Shown: positions 7,841 to 16,918, counted from the stretch's first letter. The stretch is 64,000 bases of DNA from CAVVEC01 sp963770485 (GCA_963770485.1 CAVYPX010000009.1:62001-126000), one strand, 5' to 3'. Notes: generated from the letters alone by a model not told the origin. Program-made: numbers and translations.

Positions 7841-9310
7841 CTAATTCTCCACCGCTCGATCGAGAGGCGGTTCGCTCTCTTCGTCGTCGACGCGAATGAG
7901 GCCGAACTTCTTCAGCTTGTAGCGCAGGGCATCGCGGGAGATGTCGAGCAGCCGCGCGGCATGCGTCTGATTGTTGTTCGCCTGCCGCATGGCCAGTTCC
8001 ACCATCGCTCGCTCCACTTCTTCGAGCGATGTTCCCCCCTCTGGGATGTACAGCCGCGGGAGAGTGCGTCCGTTGGGAAGTTGTTGCGAGGTTTCGGTGG
8101 AGGAGGTTCGCTCGAAGGCGGTGAGCCCACCCGATTCGGCGACGGAAAACGGCAGGAAAATGGAATGCAGAAGCGGCTCATCCTCCAGGATCATGGCCCG
8201 CTCGATCGAATTCTTCAATTCGCGAACATTGCCCGGCCAGTTGTGGCTTAGCAGCAAACGCTTGGTGTCGGCGGTGATTCCGCGCACCGCCTTCTTGAAC
8301 TTCCGATTGTAGAGTTCGATGAAAAAGTCCACTAACGGTTGAACGTCTTCCTTCCTGTCGCGGAGCGGTGGAATGAAAATGGCAATGATAGCGAGCCGGT
8401 AATAAAGATCCTGGCGAAATTGGCCTTCGCGCACCGCTTTTTCCAAATCCCGGTTGGAAGCGGCAATGACGCGCACGTCTACCTGCATATCACGCACGCC
8501 ACCCACTCGCCGGATCACCTGGTCCTCCAGCACTCGCAGAAGTTTGGCTTGGAGTAACGGCGAGAGCTCGCCAATCTCGTCGAGGAAAAGCGTTCCGCCG
8601 TCGGCGGTTTCGAACAGGCCCTTTTTCATCTGCTTGGCATCGGTGAAGGCGCCTTTTTCGTGACCAAAGAGCTCGGCTTCCATCAACGTCTCGGGAATGG
8701 CCGAACAATTGATGGCCACAAAGGGCTTTTCCTGGCGGGAGCTTTCGTAGTGGATGGCTTTGGCGATCAAATCTTTGCCGGTGCCGCTCTCGCCCTGAAT
8801 GAGAATGGTGGTGGCCTCGCTGGCCGCGACTTTGCGGACGAACGCCATCAGTTCCGTCATCTTGGCCGACGAGCCAATGACCTCGTGATACCCGGCGCGG
8901 CGCCGTACTTCACCGCGAAGCGACTGCACTTCGCTGCGCAGTCGCGTAGTCTCGAGCGCGTTCTTGATGGCGACGTTGAGCTCGTCGAAATCGAGCGGCT
9001 TGCCGACGAAGTCGTAGGCCCCAAGCTTGAGCGCAGTTTTGACATCATCGAGTTGCGGGTCCGCCGTAATCATGATGACGGCACGAGCATCACCATTTTT
9101 CTTGAGCTGCCCCAGCACCTCGATGCCGCTGATATCGGGCAAGCGGACGTCCAGCAGGACGAGGTCTGGAGACTCATGCTGCGCCAGCTTCAGCGCAGGC
9201 TCTCCGGCTTCCGCCTCGACCACGTGATAGCCCCACTCCTCACACTTCTGGCGCAGTGACCAGCGCACCAGGCGCTCATCGTCCACCACCATGATTTTCT
9301 CGGAGGGCAT
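7841..9310 (-). CDS. NtrC-family sigma-54 response regulator
   Basis: A 489-aa activator with receiver, AAA+ and Fis-type HTH domains. The receiver spans residues 4-120 with phospho-acceptor D54 and conserved K104. The AAA+ domain has Walker A GESGTGKD (173-180) and Walker B LFLDEIG (241-247). The C-terminal HTH reads NNQTHAARLLDISRDALRYK. Such proteins hydrolyse ATP to remodel sigma-54 RNA polymerase at upstream enhancers. The sigma-54 contact loop reads GAFTDA (220-225) rather than GAFTGA. No cognate kinase is adjacent, and the regulated genes are unknown. Confidence 0.93.
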   Translation of the reverse strand: MPSEKIMVVDDERLVRWSLRQKCEEWGYHVVEAEAGEPALKLAQHESPDLVLLDVRLPDISGIEVLGQLKKNGDARAVIMITADPQLDDVKTALKLGAYDFVGKPLDFDELNVAIKNALETTRLRSEVQSLRGEVRRRAGYHEVIGSSAKMTELMAFVRKVAASEATTILIQGESGTGKDLIAKAIHYESSRQEKPFVAINCSAIPETLMEAELFGHEKGAFTDAKQMKKGLFETADGGTLFLDEIGELSPLLQAKLLRVLEDQVIRRVGGVRDMQVDVRVIAASNRDLEKAVREGQFRQDLYYRLAIIAIFIPPLRDRKEDVQPLVDFFIELYNRKFKKAVRGITADTKRLLLSHNWPGNVRELKNSIERAMILEDEPLLHSIFLPFSVAESGGLTAFERTSSTETSQQLPNGRTLPRLYIPEGGTSLEEVERAMVELAMRQANNNQTHAARLLDISRDALRYKLKKFGLIRVDDEESEPPLDRAVEN

Positions 9311-9345
9311 TGCTCTAAGCTTACTACGGAAAGGAGCGGTGCCGA

Positions 9346-9506
9346 GAGTACCAGTAGCTAGGGGCTAGTAGCTGGCAGCTAGGGTCTCGTCCTCGCCTTG
9401 CGAAGGTTGATCCACGAATTGTGGTGGCGGCTCCGGGACCATGAACTGCGCTCGGCGGTTTTTCCTAGCTACTAGCGACTGACTACTAGCTACCGACTAC
9501 TCGCTA
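9346..9506. repeat. CTAG-rich imperfect inverted repeat
   Basis: Two arms rich in TAGCTA/CTAGTAG steps (about 9350-9386 and 9469-9506) flank an 80-base centre and could form a long imperfect stem. The stretch separates the sigma-54 activator gene from the end of the molybdenum hydroxylase operon. The right arm overlaps the last codons of the small operon gene. No gene is seen between them. Confidence 0.45.
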
Positions 9507-9766
9507 CTGCACTTCCCAGTCCCGTGGCATTTCCGGCGGGAGGACGAGCAGTTACCCGGCTCCGCCAGCTTGCCGTCAGGTCCGATGCAGGTTTGCGTGT
9601 GCAGACACCAGAACAAGCCGTCATTCGAAGCAGGAACCGTTGGATCCGGCTCGGCTTGGATGAATTGCCCTTTCCAGCGCAGAGCGGGACACAGGTTGGG
9701 ATGATTGATCTGGAAGCGATCTGATTCCTGTGGCTTCGATTCGGAGATCATGAATTCGTGAATCAT
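9497..9766 (-). CDS. Small Cys-containing protein, last gene of the Mo-hydroxylase operon
   Basis: An 89-aa protein, not assigned to a family. The ATG at 9766 overlaps the stop of the FAD subunit gene by 4 bases (ATGA), which signals translational coupling and makes it a real gene of this operon. The protein has five cysteines spread through its middle and C-terminal part, including one in FWCLHTQTCIGPDG and others near the end, plus a Pro/Trp-rich centre. A metal-binding or maturation role for the oxidoreductase is possible but is inference from context only. Confidence 0.65.
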   Translation of the reverse strand: MIHEFMISESKPQESDRFQINHPNLCPALRWKGQFIQAEPDPTVPASNDGLFWCLHTQTCIGPDGKLAEPGNCSSSRRKCHGTGKCSSE

Positions 9767-10752
9767 GCGGCGCCTCCCGACATGGCTTTCACAATGGCCC
9801 GTTTGACGGCCACGCGCGCGAGCTGAACTTTGTAGGCGTTGTGACTGAGCGGCTGGGCATTCTGGACGGCGGCATCGGCGGCTGCTTTGGCCGTGTTTTC
9901 GGAAATGGCTTTGCCCAGCAAAACCTGCTGAGCCTGCTTCGAAACCCACGGCACCGGCGCGACATGCCCCATCACCACACGGGCCGCCCGTACCATCGAG
10001 CCATTCATCTGCAGCGCGACCGCCGCCACGGCCAGCGGCCAGTCGAACGCTGCCTTCTGGCGAATTTCGTAATGAGCGACCTTCATCCCGTTGGTCCTAG
10101 GCAGAACCACTTCAGCCACGATCTCGTTGGGCCTGAGATCATGTTCGCGCTCCCCATCAGCTTTCGGGATCACGAAAAACTTTTCCAGCGGAAGCTGCCG
10201 CGTTCCCTTGGGTCCGACCAGCCGGACCGAAGCTCCGTAAGCGATCAACACGGGAGCAATCGTGGAAGGGCTGACGAACTTGGCCGGACCGTCGTTGCCG
10301 AGAATCGCGTGATAGCGGTTCTCGCCTTCACCGACGAGGTCTTTACCGGACTCATCCTTCGGCAAGAGACCGAAGCCACCGCGGAAATACCAGCAGCGCG
10401 GACGCTGGCAGAGATTGCCGCCGATCGTGGCCATATTGCGAATCTGCGGACTGGCGGCCTCGTTGATTGCCTCGGCCAGGGCGGGGTAGTCTTTGACCAC
10501 ATTCACGTTGTCGGCGAGATCGCCCAACGTGGTGAGCGCGCCAATGCGAAGGCCCTGCGAGTCAGCCGCGACACCTTCGAGATCCTTAATCTGCTTGAGG
10601 TTTACCAGCCGTTTGGGCTGAATGACGTCGTCTTTCATCAAGGCCAGCAGATCGGTGCCGCCAGCAAGGATTTCGGCTTGCCCCCAGGTCGTGCCCAGCA
10701 GGCCGACAGCCTGCTCTTTGGTGGTTGGACTGGCGTATTCAAAAGGTCGCAT
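9763..10752 (-). CDS. Aldehyde/xanthine oxidoreductase FAD-binding subunit (PaoB-like)
   Basis: A 329-aa FAD-binding subunit of a molybdenum hydroxylase. The N-terminal FAD-binding PCMH fold contains ILAGGTDLLALMK, and a second FAD segment reads ATIGGNLCQRPRCWYFRGG. The cysteines in this loop recall the extra 4Fe-4S cluster of E. coli PaoB (YagS). The C-terminal part is the CO-dehydrogenase flavoprotein domain. The subunit takes electrons from the Fe-S subunit. Its start overlaps the stop of the Mo subunit (TGATG); a GTG at 10755 is an alternative. It is the third gene of a four-gene operon. Confidence 0.9.
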   Translation of the reverse strand: MRPFEYASPTTKEQAVGLLGTTWGQAEILAGGTDLLALMKDDVIQPKRLVNLKQIKDLEGVAADSQGLRIGALTTLGDLADNVNVVKDYPALAEAINEAASPQIRNMATIGGNLCQRPRCWYFRGGFGLLPKDESGKDLVGEGENRYHAILGNDGPAKFVSPSTIAPVLIAYGASVRLVGPKGTRQLPLEKFFVIPKADGEREHDLRPNEIVAEVVLPRTNGMKVAHYEIRQKAAFDWPLAVAAVALQMNGSMVRAARVVMGHVAPVPWVSKQAQQVLLGKAISENTAKAAADAAVQNAQPLSHNAYKVQLARVAVKRAIVKAMSGGAA

Positions 10753-13109
10753 CACGCACCTGCCTTTTGCTGAAGTGCTGCGAGCACTTTGTCTGGCGTC
10801 AGTGGTAAGAACGGCACACGTACGCCAATGGCATTTGCCACCGCGTTCGAAATCGCCGCACCCGGCGAAATCACCGGCGGCTCGCCCAGCCCGATTACGC
10901 CGCGCTCGTCGTAGCCTTTACCGGTCATCATGTGGACCACCAGCTCGGGAATGTCGTTGAGGCCAGCCAAACGATAGAACTGCATATTCGGGTTGAGCAT
11001 GCGCCCGGTGATCTGGTCCATCACTTTCTCTTCGAAGAGGGCATAACTGATGCCCATGGTGAGCGCACCGAAACACTGGCTCTCAGCGGTCTTAAGGTCG
11101 ATGATGAGGCCGCAATCCTGGACCGCAACCATCTTCTTGACTCGGACCACACCCGTTTCAATGTCCACTTCAACATCGGCCATCTGCACCCCGCCCACAC
11201 CGCTATTGGTAAGGTCGGGAGGCCTGCTGGTGTCGGGGTTCTTGCCTCGTACCGTGAGCGGCACTGCGCCCAGCCTGGCGCAAGCTTGTTTCCAGCTCAA
11301 CGACCGGCCAGGATCGCTCTTCACCCGCACTGTGCCGCTGAGACATTCCAGACCTGCAGGTTGAGCGTTGAGCGCGGGGGCAACTTTGGCGAAAAGCGCT
11401 TCGCGCGCGTCCACGGCGGCCCGGCGAGTGGAGGCACTGACGCCGCCGATCGTGCTCGAACCGCCAGAACCGCCCGACGGCGGATAAAGTGTGTCGCCGA
11501 TATACAGGTGAATCGCTTCAATCGGGATCCCCAGCGTTTCTGCAGCCACGGCCAGGATGGCGGTACGGGTTCCGGTGCCCAGATCCTGCGAGGCCAGCTT
11601 GATGTCTACCGAGCCATCGGGATGAAGGGTGACATCGCAATTGCTTTCGTGGCCACGGCCTCCCCAGGTGTGCAGGGAAAGCCCAAGCCCGCGAGCAATA
11701 CTGTCCGAAATGTTCTGGCCGCGGGGACGCCATTTGTCTTTCCAGCCCATCAACTCGGCTGCGATGCCCAACTCTTCGCGATAAGTCTCCTGTCGCGGCC
11801 CAGTAATATCGAGGTTCTTGAGCCACAGATTCATGGGATCCAGGTTGAGCTTGGCGGCAAGGTCGTCCAGCGCGCCCATGGTGATGACCGCAGCCTGAGG
11901 GTGATTGGGGGCGCGCCATGCCCGAGCCGGGCCGATATTGTTGCGAATGGCGGTGTGTTCTTTGTGCTGGTTGGGTATGTTGAAGACGTAGGGAATCGGC
12001 GGAGCGCCTCCTCCACCGGGACCTCCGGTGCCCCACGATTGCGACTGCCAGGCGGTGATGGCGCCATCTTTTTTTGCCGCTACCTTGACGCGCGCATAGG
12101 CCGAAGGACGCGCCCCGGCGACTTCCAACTCCGCATCGCGCTCCAGCATCATGCGAACCGGACGTCCGCCCGCCTTTCTGGAAAGTTTGGCCGCGGTAAC
12201 ATCCCAGCGGTCCGCGGCAAATTTGCTGCCGAAGCCGCCACCGATATGGTCCTGATGGACCCGGATGTTGGCTGCGGGAACGCCCAGCGGCTCCGCCATC
12301 TGATCCGCGATGCCAGAAAGATTCTGCGTGGAGATGTGAACGAAGAGATGATCGGAGTTCGGCCATTCCGCTGTCGATCCGTGAGATTCCAGGCAGCAGT
12401 GGGTAATGACGAAGGCGCCGTAGAGACCTTCCGATACAGCGTCCGCCTCGGCAAACGCTTTGCCGGGATCGCCGCGGGTTTGCGACGCTGCCTTCTGATA
12501 AGCGGAGGGAGCGCCCTTGACATCGTGATACCGCGCCTTGCGGATGGCATCAAGCACCTCATCCGATGCGCCATCTCCTTTGAATCCCTTCAGCAGATCT
12601 TCATCCGCGTGGAAGCTGATGCCATGCTCTCCGAGGTATTGGATGAACAGCTGGTCGGGCATCTGATTGTCTACCGCATCCCATACGTCATCTTCGCTCA
12701 TCGGCCCAGCCGCTTCGGCAGCGCCTGCCGGGGGCTCCGCGTCGCTAACCATGTGCGGCAGCCGCTGATATTGAACTCGGATGAGGCGGACAGCATCTTC
12801 GGCAGTGGACTCGTCCACCGCGGCGACCGCAGCAACTTCGGTTCCCGTCCACTGCACAATTGCGCCGGGCTTCTGAATGATCTCGACGGCCTTCACGCCT
12901 GGCATCTTTTCGACTGCGCCGGTATCAATGCTGACTATCTTTGCCCTGGCGTAAGGTGAGCGCACGATCTTGCCGAAAAGCATGTTCGTGCCGCGGTAGT
13001 CGTAGGTGTATTTGGCGCGACCTGAGACCTTCACCGTCGAGTCCACGCGTGAAATGCGCTTGCCGAGCAGAGTCCGGTGTTCCGCATCCGGCCAACTATA
13101 GTCCGGCAT
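10752..13109 (-). CDS. Aldehyde/xanthine oxidoreductase Mo-binding subunit (PaoC-like)
   Basis: A 785-aa catalytic subunit binding the molybdopterin cytosine dinucleotide cofactor. It has the N-terminal hammerhead domain (residues 16-230), Mo-binding stretches such as HQDHIGGGFGSK, and a C-terminal GLGEPP motif with the catalytic glutamate. ATG 13109 lies 2 bases after the stop of the Fe-S subunit and follows AGAAGG. No signal peptide is visible; as in PaoABC it may ride across the membrane with the Tat-targeted partner. Residues about 137-195 form an unusual helical insertion (SEDDVWDAVD...GISFHADEDLLKGF...DEVLDAIRKA) within the hammerhead domain. The substrate is probably an aldehyde or N-heterocycle; it cannot be fixed from sequence. 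Confidence 0.92.
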   Translation of the reverse strand: MPDYSWPDAEHRTLLGKRISRVDSTVKVSGRAKYTYDYRGTNMLFGKIVRSPYARAKIVSIDTGAVEKMPGVKAVEIIQKPGAIVQWTGTEVAAVAAVDESTAEDAVRLIRVQYQRLPHMVSDAEPPAGAAEAAGPMSEDDVWDAVDNQMPDQLFIQYLGEHGISFHADEDLLKGFKGDGASDEVLDAIRKARYHDVKGAPSAYQKAASQTRGDPGKAFAEADAVSEGLYGAFVITHCCLESHGSTAEWPNSDHLFVHISTQNLSGIADQMAEPLGVPAANIRVHQDHIGGGFGSKFAADRWDVTAAKLSRKAGGRPVRMMLERDAELEVAGARPSAYARVKVAAKKDGAITAWQSQSWGTGGPGGGGAPPIPYVFNIPNQHKEHTAIRNNIGPARAWRAPNHPQAAVITMGALDDLAAKLNLDPMNLWLKNLDITGPRQETYREELGIAAELMGWKDKWRPRGQNISDSIARGLGLSLHTWGGRGHESNCDVTLHPDGSVDIKLASQDLGTGTRTAILAVAAETLGIPIEAIHLYIGDTLYPPSGGSGGSSTIGGVSASTRRAAVDAREALFAKVAPALNAQPAGLECLSGTVRVKSDPGRSLSWKQACARLGAVPLTVRGKNPDTSRPPDLTNSGVGGVQMADVEVDIETGVVRVKKMVAVQDCGLIIDLKTAESQCFGALTMGISYALFEEKVMDQITGRMLNPNMQFYRLAGLNDIPELVVHMMTGKGYDERGVIGLGEPPVISPGAAISNAVANAIGVRVPFLPLTPDKVLAALQQKAGA

Positions 13110-13111
13110 GT

Positions 13112-13735
13112 TCAGGATCCCTTCTGTGCCATCTGCGCAACTGCCTGTTGAATTCCGTGGTAAGTGCCGCAGCGGCACAGGTTGCCGCTCAGGCCCCGGC
13201 GGATGTCTTCAGGGGACGGATTGGGGTATTTTGCGAGAAATGCCTGAGTGGCGACGACGAACCCAGGCGTGCAAAAGCCGCACTGCGAGGCATCGTTATC
13301 GACGAATGCCTGCTGAAGGGGATGGAGTTTGTCGCCCTGCATCAGCCCTTCGATTGTGGTGATCGCCTTGTCCTGAGCTTCGATGGCCAGAACCGCACAG
13401 GCATAGACAGCTTTGCCGTCCATGAGCACGGTGCACGATCCGCACTCGGCGCGGTCGCAGACACGCTTAGCGCCTGTAACGTTGAGTTGATCGCGCAGGG
13501 CGTCCAGCAGCGTGACCCGTGGCTCAAGCTGCAAGTTGTACTGATTGCCATTCACGGTGAGTTCGACGGGGACCTTGCCCGGTCCATAGACTTTCACCGG
13601 CGCACCGGCCGCTTGTACAACCTTCGTCCCCAGTATCGGTACCGCTGCGGCCGAAATGCTGGAGATCTTCAGGAAGTCGCGACGCGAAAGTCCGGCGCTT
13701 TCCTCAATTGGCTTCGTCGGATCGTCCTCTGGCAT
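13112..13735 (-). CDS. Tat-exported 2Fe-2S subunit of the Mo hydroxylase (PaoA-like)
   Basis: A 207-aa iron-sulfur subunit. A twin-arginine signal (SRRDFLK followed by a hydrophobic stretch ending near VVQAAG) directs export. The plant-type 2Fe-2S domain carries CDRAECGSC plus a following Cys (ACAVL), and the second cluster domain has CGFCTPG and CRCG. A GGAGG box 5 bases before ATG 13735 supports this start over the TTG at 13747. It is the first gene of the operon and hands electrons from the Mo site to FAD. With the c-type cytochrome gene upstream on the same strand, a periplasmic electron route is plausible. Confidence 0.93.
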   Translation of the reverse strand: MPEDDPTKPIEESAGLSRRDFLKISSISAAAVPILGTKVVQAAGAPVKVYGPGKVPVELTVNGNQYNLQLEPRVTLLDALRDQLNVTGAKRVCDRAECGSCTVLMDGKAVYACAVLAIEAQDKAITTIEGLMQGDKLHPLQQAFVDNDASQCGFCTPGFVVATQAFLAKYPNPSPEDIRRGLSGNLCRCGTYHGIQQAVAQMAQKGS

Positions 13736-13966
13736 CCTAACCTCCAAGTGATGGAAATTCGTTCCGTCGCGACTACCAGCGTTTGATACCTACCGGATAA
13801 ATAGGGTTGGACCCGCCAGCGATGCTTCGGTTAGCCCGTAGCAAAGCGCAGCACCTGCTCGCTGGTCCACTTGCCGTGGAGCGAGAAGAGCAATAGTAAT
13901 GATGCGGCCGACCGCGGATGACTTACGTCCTCGATCGGCCGACGGTTTGGATCATCTTACGAATGT

Positions 13967-14287
13967 TCAGTGTTTCAGTGTGCGGATGTACTTCACGACG
14001 TCTGCAGTCTGGTCTTTGGTCAGCTTGCCGTCGTACTTGGGCATTTTACCTTTGCCGTTGGCGATGATGTTGGTCAGGTCGGCATCGGATTGACTTTGCA
14101 CGTCAGCAGACCCCAGATCACGGATCTTGAGGTTCTTGCCCATAGCAGTTTCGCCTTTGCCATCAGCCCCATGGCACATGGCGCACTTCCCTTTGAAAGT
14201 ATCGGCGCCGCCGTCGGCTAGTGACCAGGTGGAAAACATCATTGTCAACGCCAGAACCGCCAGGAATGCTTTCATAACGTTCTTCAT
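13967..14287 (-). CDS. Small secreted c-type cytochrome
   Basis: A 106-aa monoheme cytochrome c. It has a signal peptide (MKNVMKAFLAVLALTMMFSTWSLA), heme-attachment motif CAMCH, and a probable Met axial ligand in GKMPKY before the C-terminal helix (TADVVKYIRTL). The start at 14287 follows AGGAG by 10 bases. The wider frame to 14413 lacks protein-like features. It lies 230 bp upstream of the Fe-S/Mo/FAD operon on the same strand and could serve as its electron acceptor; that link is inferred from position only. Confidence 0.92.
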   Translation of the reverse strand: MKNVMKAFLAVLALTMMFSTWSLADGGADTFKGKCAMCHGADGKGETAMGKNLKIRDLGSADVQSQSDADLTNIIANGKGKMPKYDGKLTKDQTADVVKYIRTLKH

Positions 14288-14803
14288 TCTCTTTTCTCCT
14301 AAGAAAGTGGTTTCTGACTCCTCCATATACATTACATAGCACCTGCCAATAAGTGCCGACTCAGGTGGCGGTAATAAGGCGAATTCGCAGCCGCCGCTCG
14401 TACTATCAAGCACTTGGAAACAGGGGACGCATCACACGTTAGTCTTTTTTTGTGAGCGGCGCAAGCGGGTTCTGAGCTTTTTGCCGAGAGATCGACTTCG
14501 AGGCACGGCTGACCGCCACGACGACATCCGTTCGATTGGGTTGCGCCCCAAGCCCTGCCTCCTCCAGCTTTATCCGCCCCATTCCGCCGATTCGGCAGGC
14601 GCCGGAGCTGAATGCCGTCGCGGAAAAACACGCTTTGGAGCGCGATATGCCGCAATCGCACCGCCGACGCCAGGCCCTGCGTTCCGGCGGTCGCTCTGCA
14701 CGTCGCTGAAAACAAAGGGGCGGTTCGGATTCTGTAGAGATCCGGGTTTTGGCAAGGAAGGTGCCATTAAGGGGGCGGAAGCTGTTCTCCCAGGGAGTTT
14801 GCC
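14288..14803. other. Intergenic, no gene recognised
   Basis: A 516-base gap between the divergent cytochrome and hemA genes. Minus-strand frames of 113-136 codons cover it but show no domain, no signal peptide and no good ribosome binding site, so they are not called. Promoters for both flanking genes should lie here, but I could not assign them. Confidence 0.4.
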
Positions 14804-16102
14804 TTGGAACCCAGTTTGATGGTCGTCGGCCTGAATCACCGTACCGCACCGGTCGCAGTGCGGGAGCGCTTCTGGATCAGTGAGAGTCGCCGCGACCAAG
14901 CCTTGGCACAACTGGCCCGGGCCGAAGGCATTGAAGAAGTCATCGTGCTGGCCACCTGCAACCGGACAGAATTCTTACTCTGGGCCAGCAACGCTGAACT
15001 GGCTGCCAACTCGGTTTTTCGCCTTCTGAGCGGGGAATACGGCTTGAAGATGTGCGAATGGGAGCATTTTTACCGCCTGCTCGATGATTCGGCCCTTCTG
15101 CACATTTTCCGCGTCGCCTCCAGCCTGGACTCGATGGTGGTCGGGGAACCGCAGATCGTTTCCCAGCTCAAGGCCGCGTGGGAACAGGCGAAAAAAGCGG
15201 GCAGCACGGCACACTTCCTGGACGCGGTAATTCAAAAAGCGCTTACCGTCTCCAAGCGTGTGCGCAATGAAACCGTCATCGGCCATGCAGCCGTTTCTAT
15301 ACCGTATGCAGCCGTGGAACTGGCCCGGGAGATTTTCGAGCCACTTGAAAACAAGAAAGTTCTCCTGCTGGGTGCGGGCAAGATGAGCGAACTGTCCGCC
15401 CGAGCCTTGATCAAGAATGGCGCTGCTCAAGTCCATGTAATCAATCGCACTTACGAGCATGCCGTGGAACTGGCCACCAAGCTGGGGGGCAAAGCTGCTC
15501 CCCTCGAGGATCTGCGGCAGCATCTGGTGGATGCCGACATTGTGATCAGCTCGACTTCATGTCCGCACATCATCCTGAGCCGCGAGGAAGCGGAGATCAT
15601 CGCTCGCGAGCGCAACAAACGACCGCTCGTACTCGTGGATATTGCGCTGCCCCGGGACATCGATCCCATGGTGCGGGAAGTGGCGGGAATCTTTCTTTAC
15701 GACCTTGACGACCTGGAGAGGGTCGTGCGACACAACGCCGGGGAGCGGGAAGGCGCGGCCGCCGAGGCCGAAACGATTGTGGTTGCCGAAGCCCAAGGCT
15801 TTCGCCGCAAGCTGCTGGCGGAACGCGTAGTGCCTACCATCATCGCGTTGCGCAACCGGTTAGACGAGATTTGCCGGCAAGAACTGGAGTCCTTCATCGA
15901 AGAGTGCGGGCCATTTTCCAAGGATCAGGACGAGATGTTGATAGCGGTGACATCCCGGATGACGCAAAGGATTGCTGGATCGCTCGCCCGTGAACTCAAG
16001 GAACTTCCAGAACAGGTGCAACAGGAACAGATGACAGTAGCGGTGCAACGTCTGTTCCACCTGGAAACGCCTCAAGCGGCACTTGCCGGCACCAGAATCT
16101 GA
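14804..16102 (+). CDS. hemA: Glutamyl-tRNA reductase
   Basis: First enzyme of C5-pathway tetrapyrrole synthesis: NADPH-dependent reduction of glutamyl-tRNA to glutamate-1-semialdehyde. At 432 aa it is full length. It has the family start GLNHRTAPVAVRE, catalytic C52 in ATCNRTE, SMVVGEPQI, and the NADPH-binding LLLGAGKMSE near residue 190, then the C-terminal dimerisation helices. The TTG at 14804 follows GGGAG by 6 bases; an ATG 15 bases later is a possible alternative. A strong terminator follows at 16297. No other hem gene is adjacent, so the pathway is dispersed. Confidence 0.96.
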   Translation: MEPSLMVVGLNHRTAPVAVRERFWISESRRDQALAQLARAEGIEEVIVLATCNRTEFLLWASNAELAANSVFRLLSGEYGLKMCEWEHFYRLLDDSALLHIFRVASSLDSMVVGEPQIVSQLKAAWEQAKKAGSTAHFLDAVIQKALTVSKRVRNETVIGHAAVSIPYAAVELAREIFEPLENKKVLLLGAGKMSELSARALIKNGAAQVHVINRTYEHAVELATKLGGKAAPLEDLRQHLVDADIVISSTSCPHIILSREEAEIIARERNKRPLVLVDIALPRDIDPMVREVAGIFLYDLDDLERVVRHNAGEREGAAAEAETIVVAEAQGFRRKLLAERVVPTIIALRNRLDEICRQELESFIEECGPFSKDQDEMLIAVTSRMTQRIAGSLARELKELPEQVQQEQMTVAVQRLFHLETPQAALAGTRI

Positions 16103-16109
16103 AACGAGT

Positions 16110-16269
16110 TGGATACGATGGGCAAGACAGCACACAAGATCCAGCGGCTGCAACCATTGCCTGGGAGCAACTGCTGAAAGCCAATCCTGCCTATCCGCAA
16201 AAGCAACAGGTGGAAGATTTCATCGCAAAAGCGAAGCAGCACCTTAGGGGACAGGCGACCGGTTCATAA
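16110..16269 (+). pseudogene. C-terminal remnant of a TPR-type protein
   Basis: Directly after hemA, in a different frame, the sequence reads TIAWEQLLKANPAYPQKQQVEDFIAKAKQHL and then a stop at 16267. This resembles the last repeat of a CcmH/NrfG-like TPR protein. No start or upstream part exists, because hemA occupies it, so this looks like the tail of a gene lost by deletion. The family assignment is tentative. Confidence 0.35.
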
Positions 16270-16296
16270 AACCTCTCCTACTCATCCGGCGCCGCA

Positions 16297-16334
16297 CGGG
16301 AGAAGTCCGACAGGCCTTCTCCCGCAACTTTTTT
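16297..16334 (+). terminator. Rho-independent terminator after hemA
   Basis: CGGGAGAAG and CTTCTCCCG form a perfect 9-bp stem around a 10-base loop, followed by CAAC and six T residues. It ends the hemA transcript about 200 bases past the stop codon. Confidence 0.8.
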
Positions 16335-16499
16335 CCCTTAAAGAAGCTGACAGTTAAGATCCCAAGCCGAGCAAAATGATGATCGCCGGTGCTGAGCGAT
16401 CACACGCAGCCGACAAAGCTGAGAACCAACAAAATGTGCGTCCATACGCACGCTTCGGAGTCTAACTACCATCGCTAATTTCCCAAACGGAGCAGAGCT

Positions 16500-16892
16500 A
16501 TGCCTTCAACTATCACCGGGATCATCGACGTCGCAAGCCCACGTTCAGTCCAGGAAACGCTGAAAAGACTTGAAGCAATCGTGGAGGCCCGCGGGCTGAA
16601 GGTTTTCGCCCTGATCGATCACAGTGGTGAAGCGGAAAAAGCCGGGCTCCAGATGAGATCGACCCAACTCCTGATCTTCGGCAGCCCCAAGGGTGGCACG
16701 CCCTTGATGGTCGCAGCACCCAGCCTGGCCATTGACCTGCCACTGAAAGCTCTGGTGTGGGAAGATGACGGCGGAAAGGTCTGGGTCTCCTACAACAGCC
16801 CGGAATACCTGAAGCAGCGCCACGGCATCCCTGAAGACCTGGTGAAGAACATCGCGGGAGTTGGCCCCATCATCGAGAAAGCGGTAGAGTAG
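16500..16892 (+). CDS. DUF302 family protein
   Basis: A 130-aa protein matching the DUF302 fold: SVQETLKRLEAIVEARGLKVFALIDHSGEA at the N-terminus, then STQLLIFGSPKGGTPLM and LPLKALVWEDDGGKVWVSYN. The fold is a small alpha/beta domain of unknown function found alone or fused to other domains. A GGAG box lies 8 bases before the ATG. It is 26 bp upstream of rpiA on the same strand and probably co-transcribed with it. Confidence 0.88.
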   Translation: MPSTITGIIDVASPRSVQETLKRLEAIVEARGLKVFALIDHSGEAEKAGLQMRSTQLLIFGSPKGGTPLMVAAPSLAIDLPLKALVWEDDGGKVWVSYNSPEYLKQRHGIPEDLVKNIAGVGPIIEKAVE

Positions 16893-16918
16893 TCGGTCGC
16901 AGGAATCGCGACTCCGAC

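Noticed and set aside
10932..12959. 675-codon plus-strand open frame
   Set aside because: Antisense to the molybdenum subunit gene, whose motifs are unmistakable; the long frame results from high GC.
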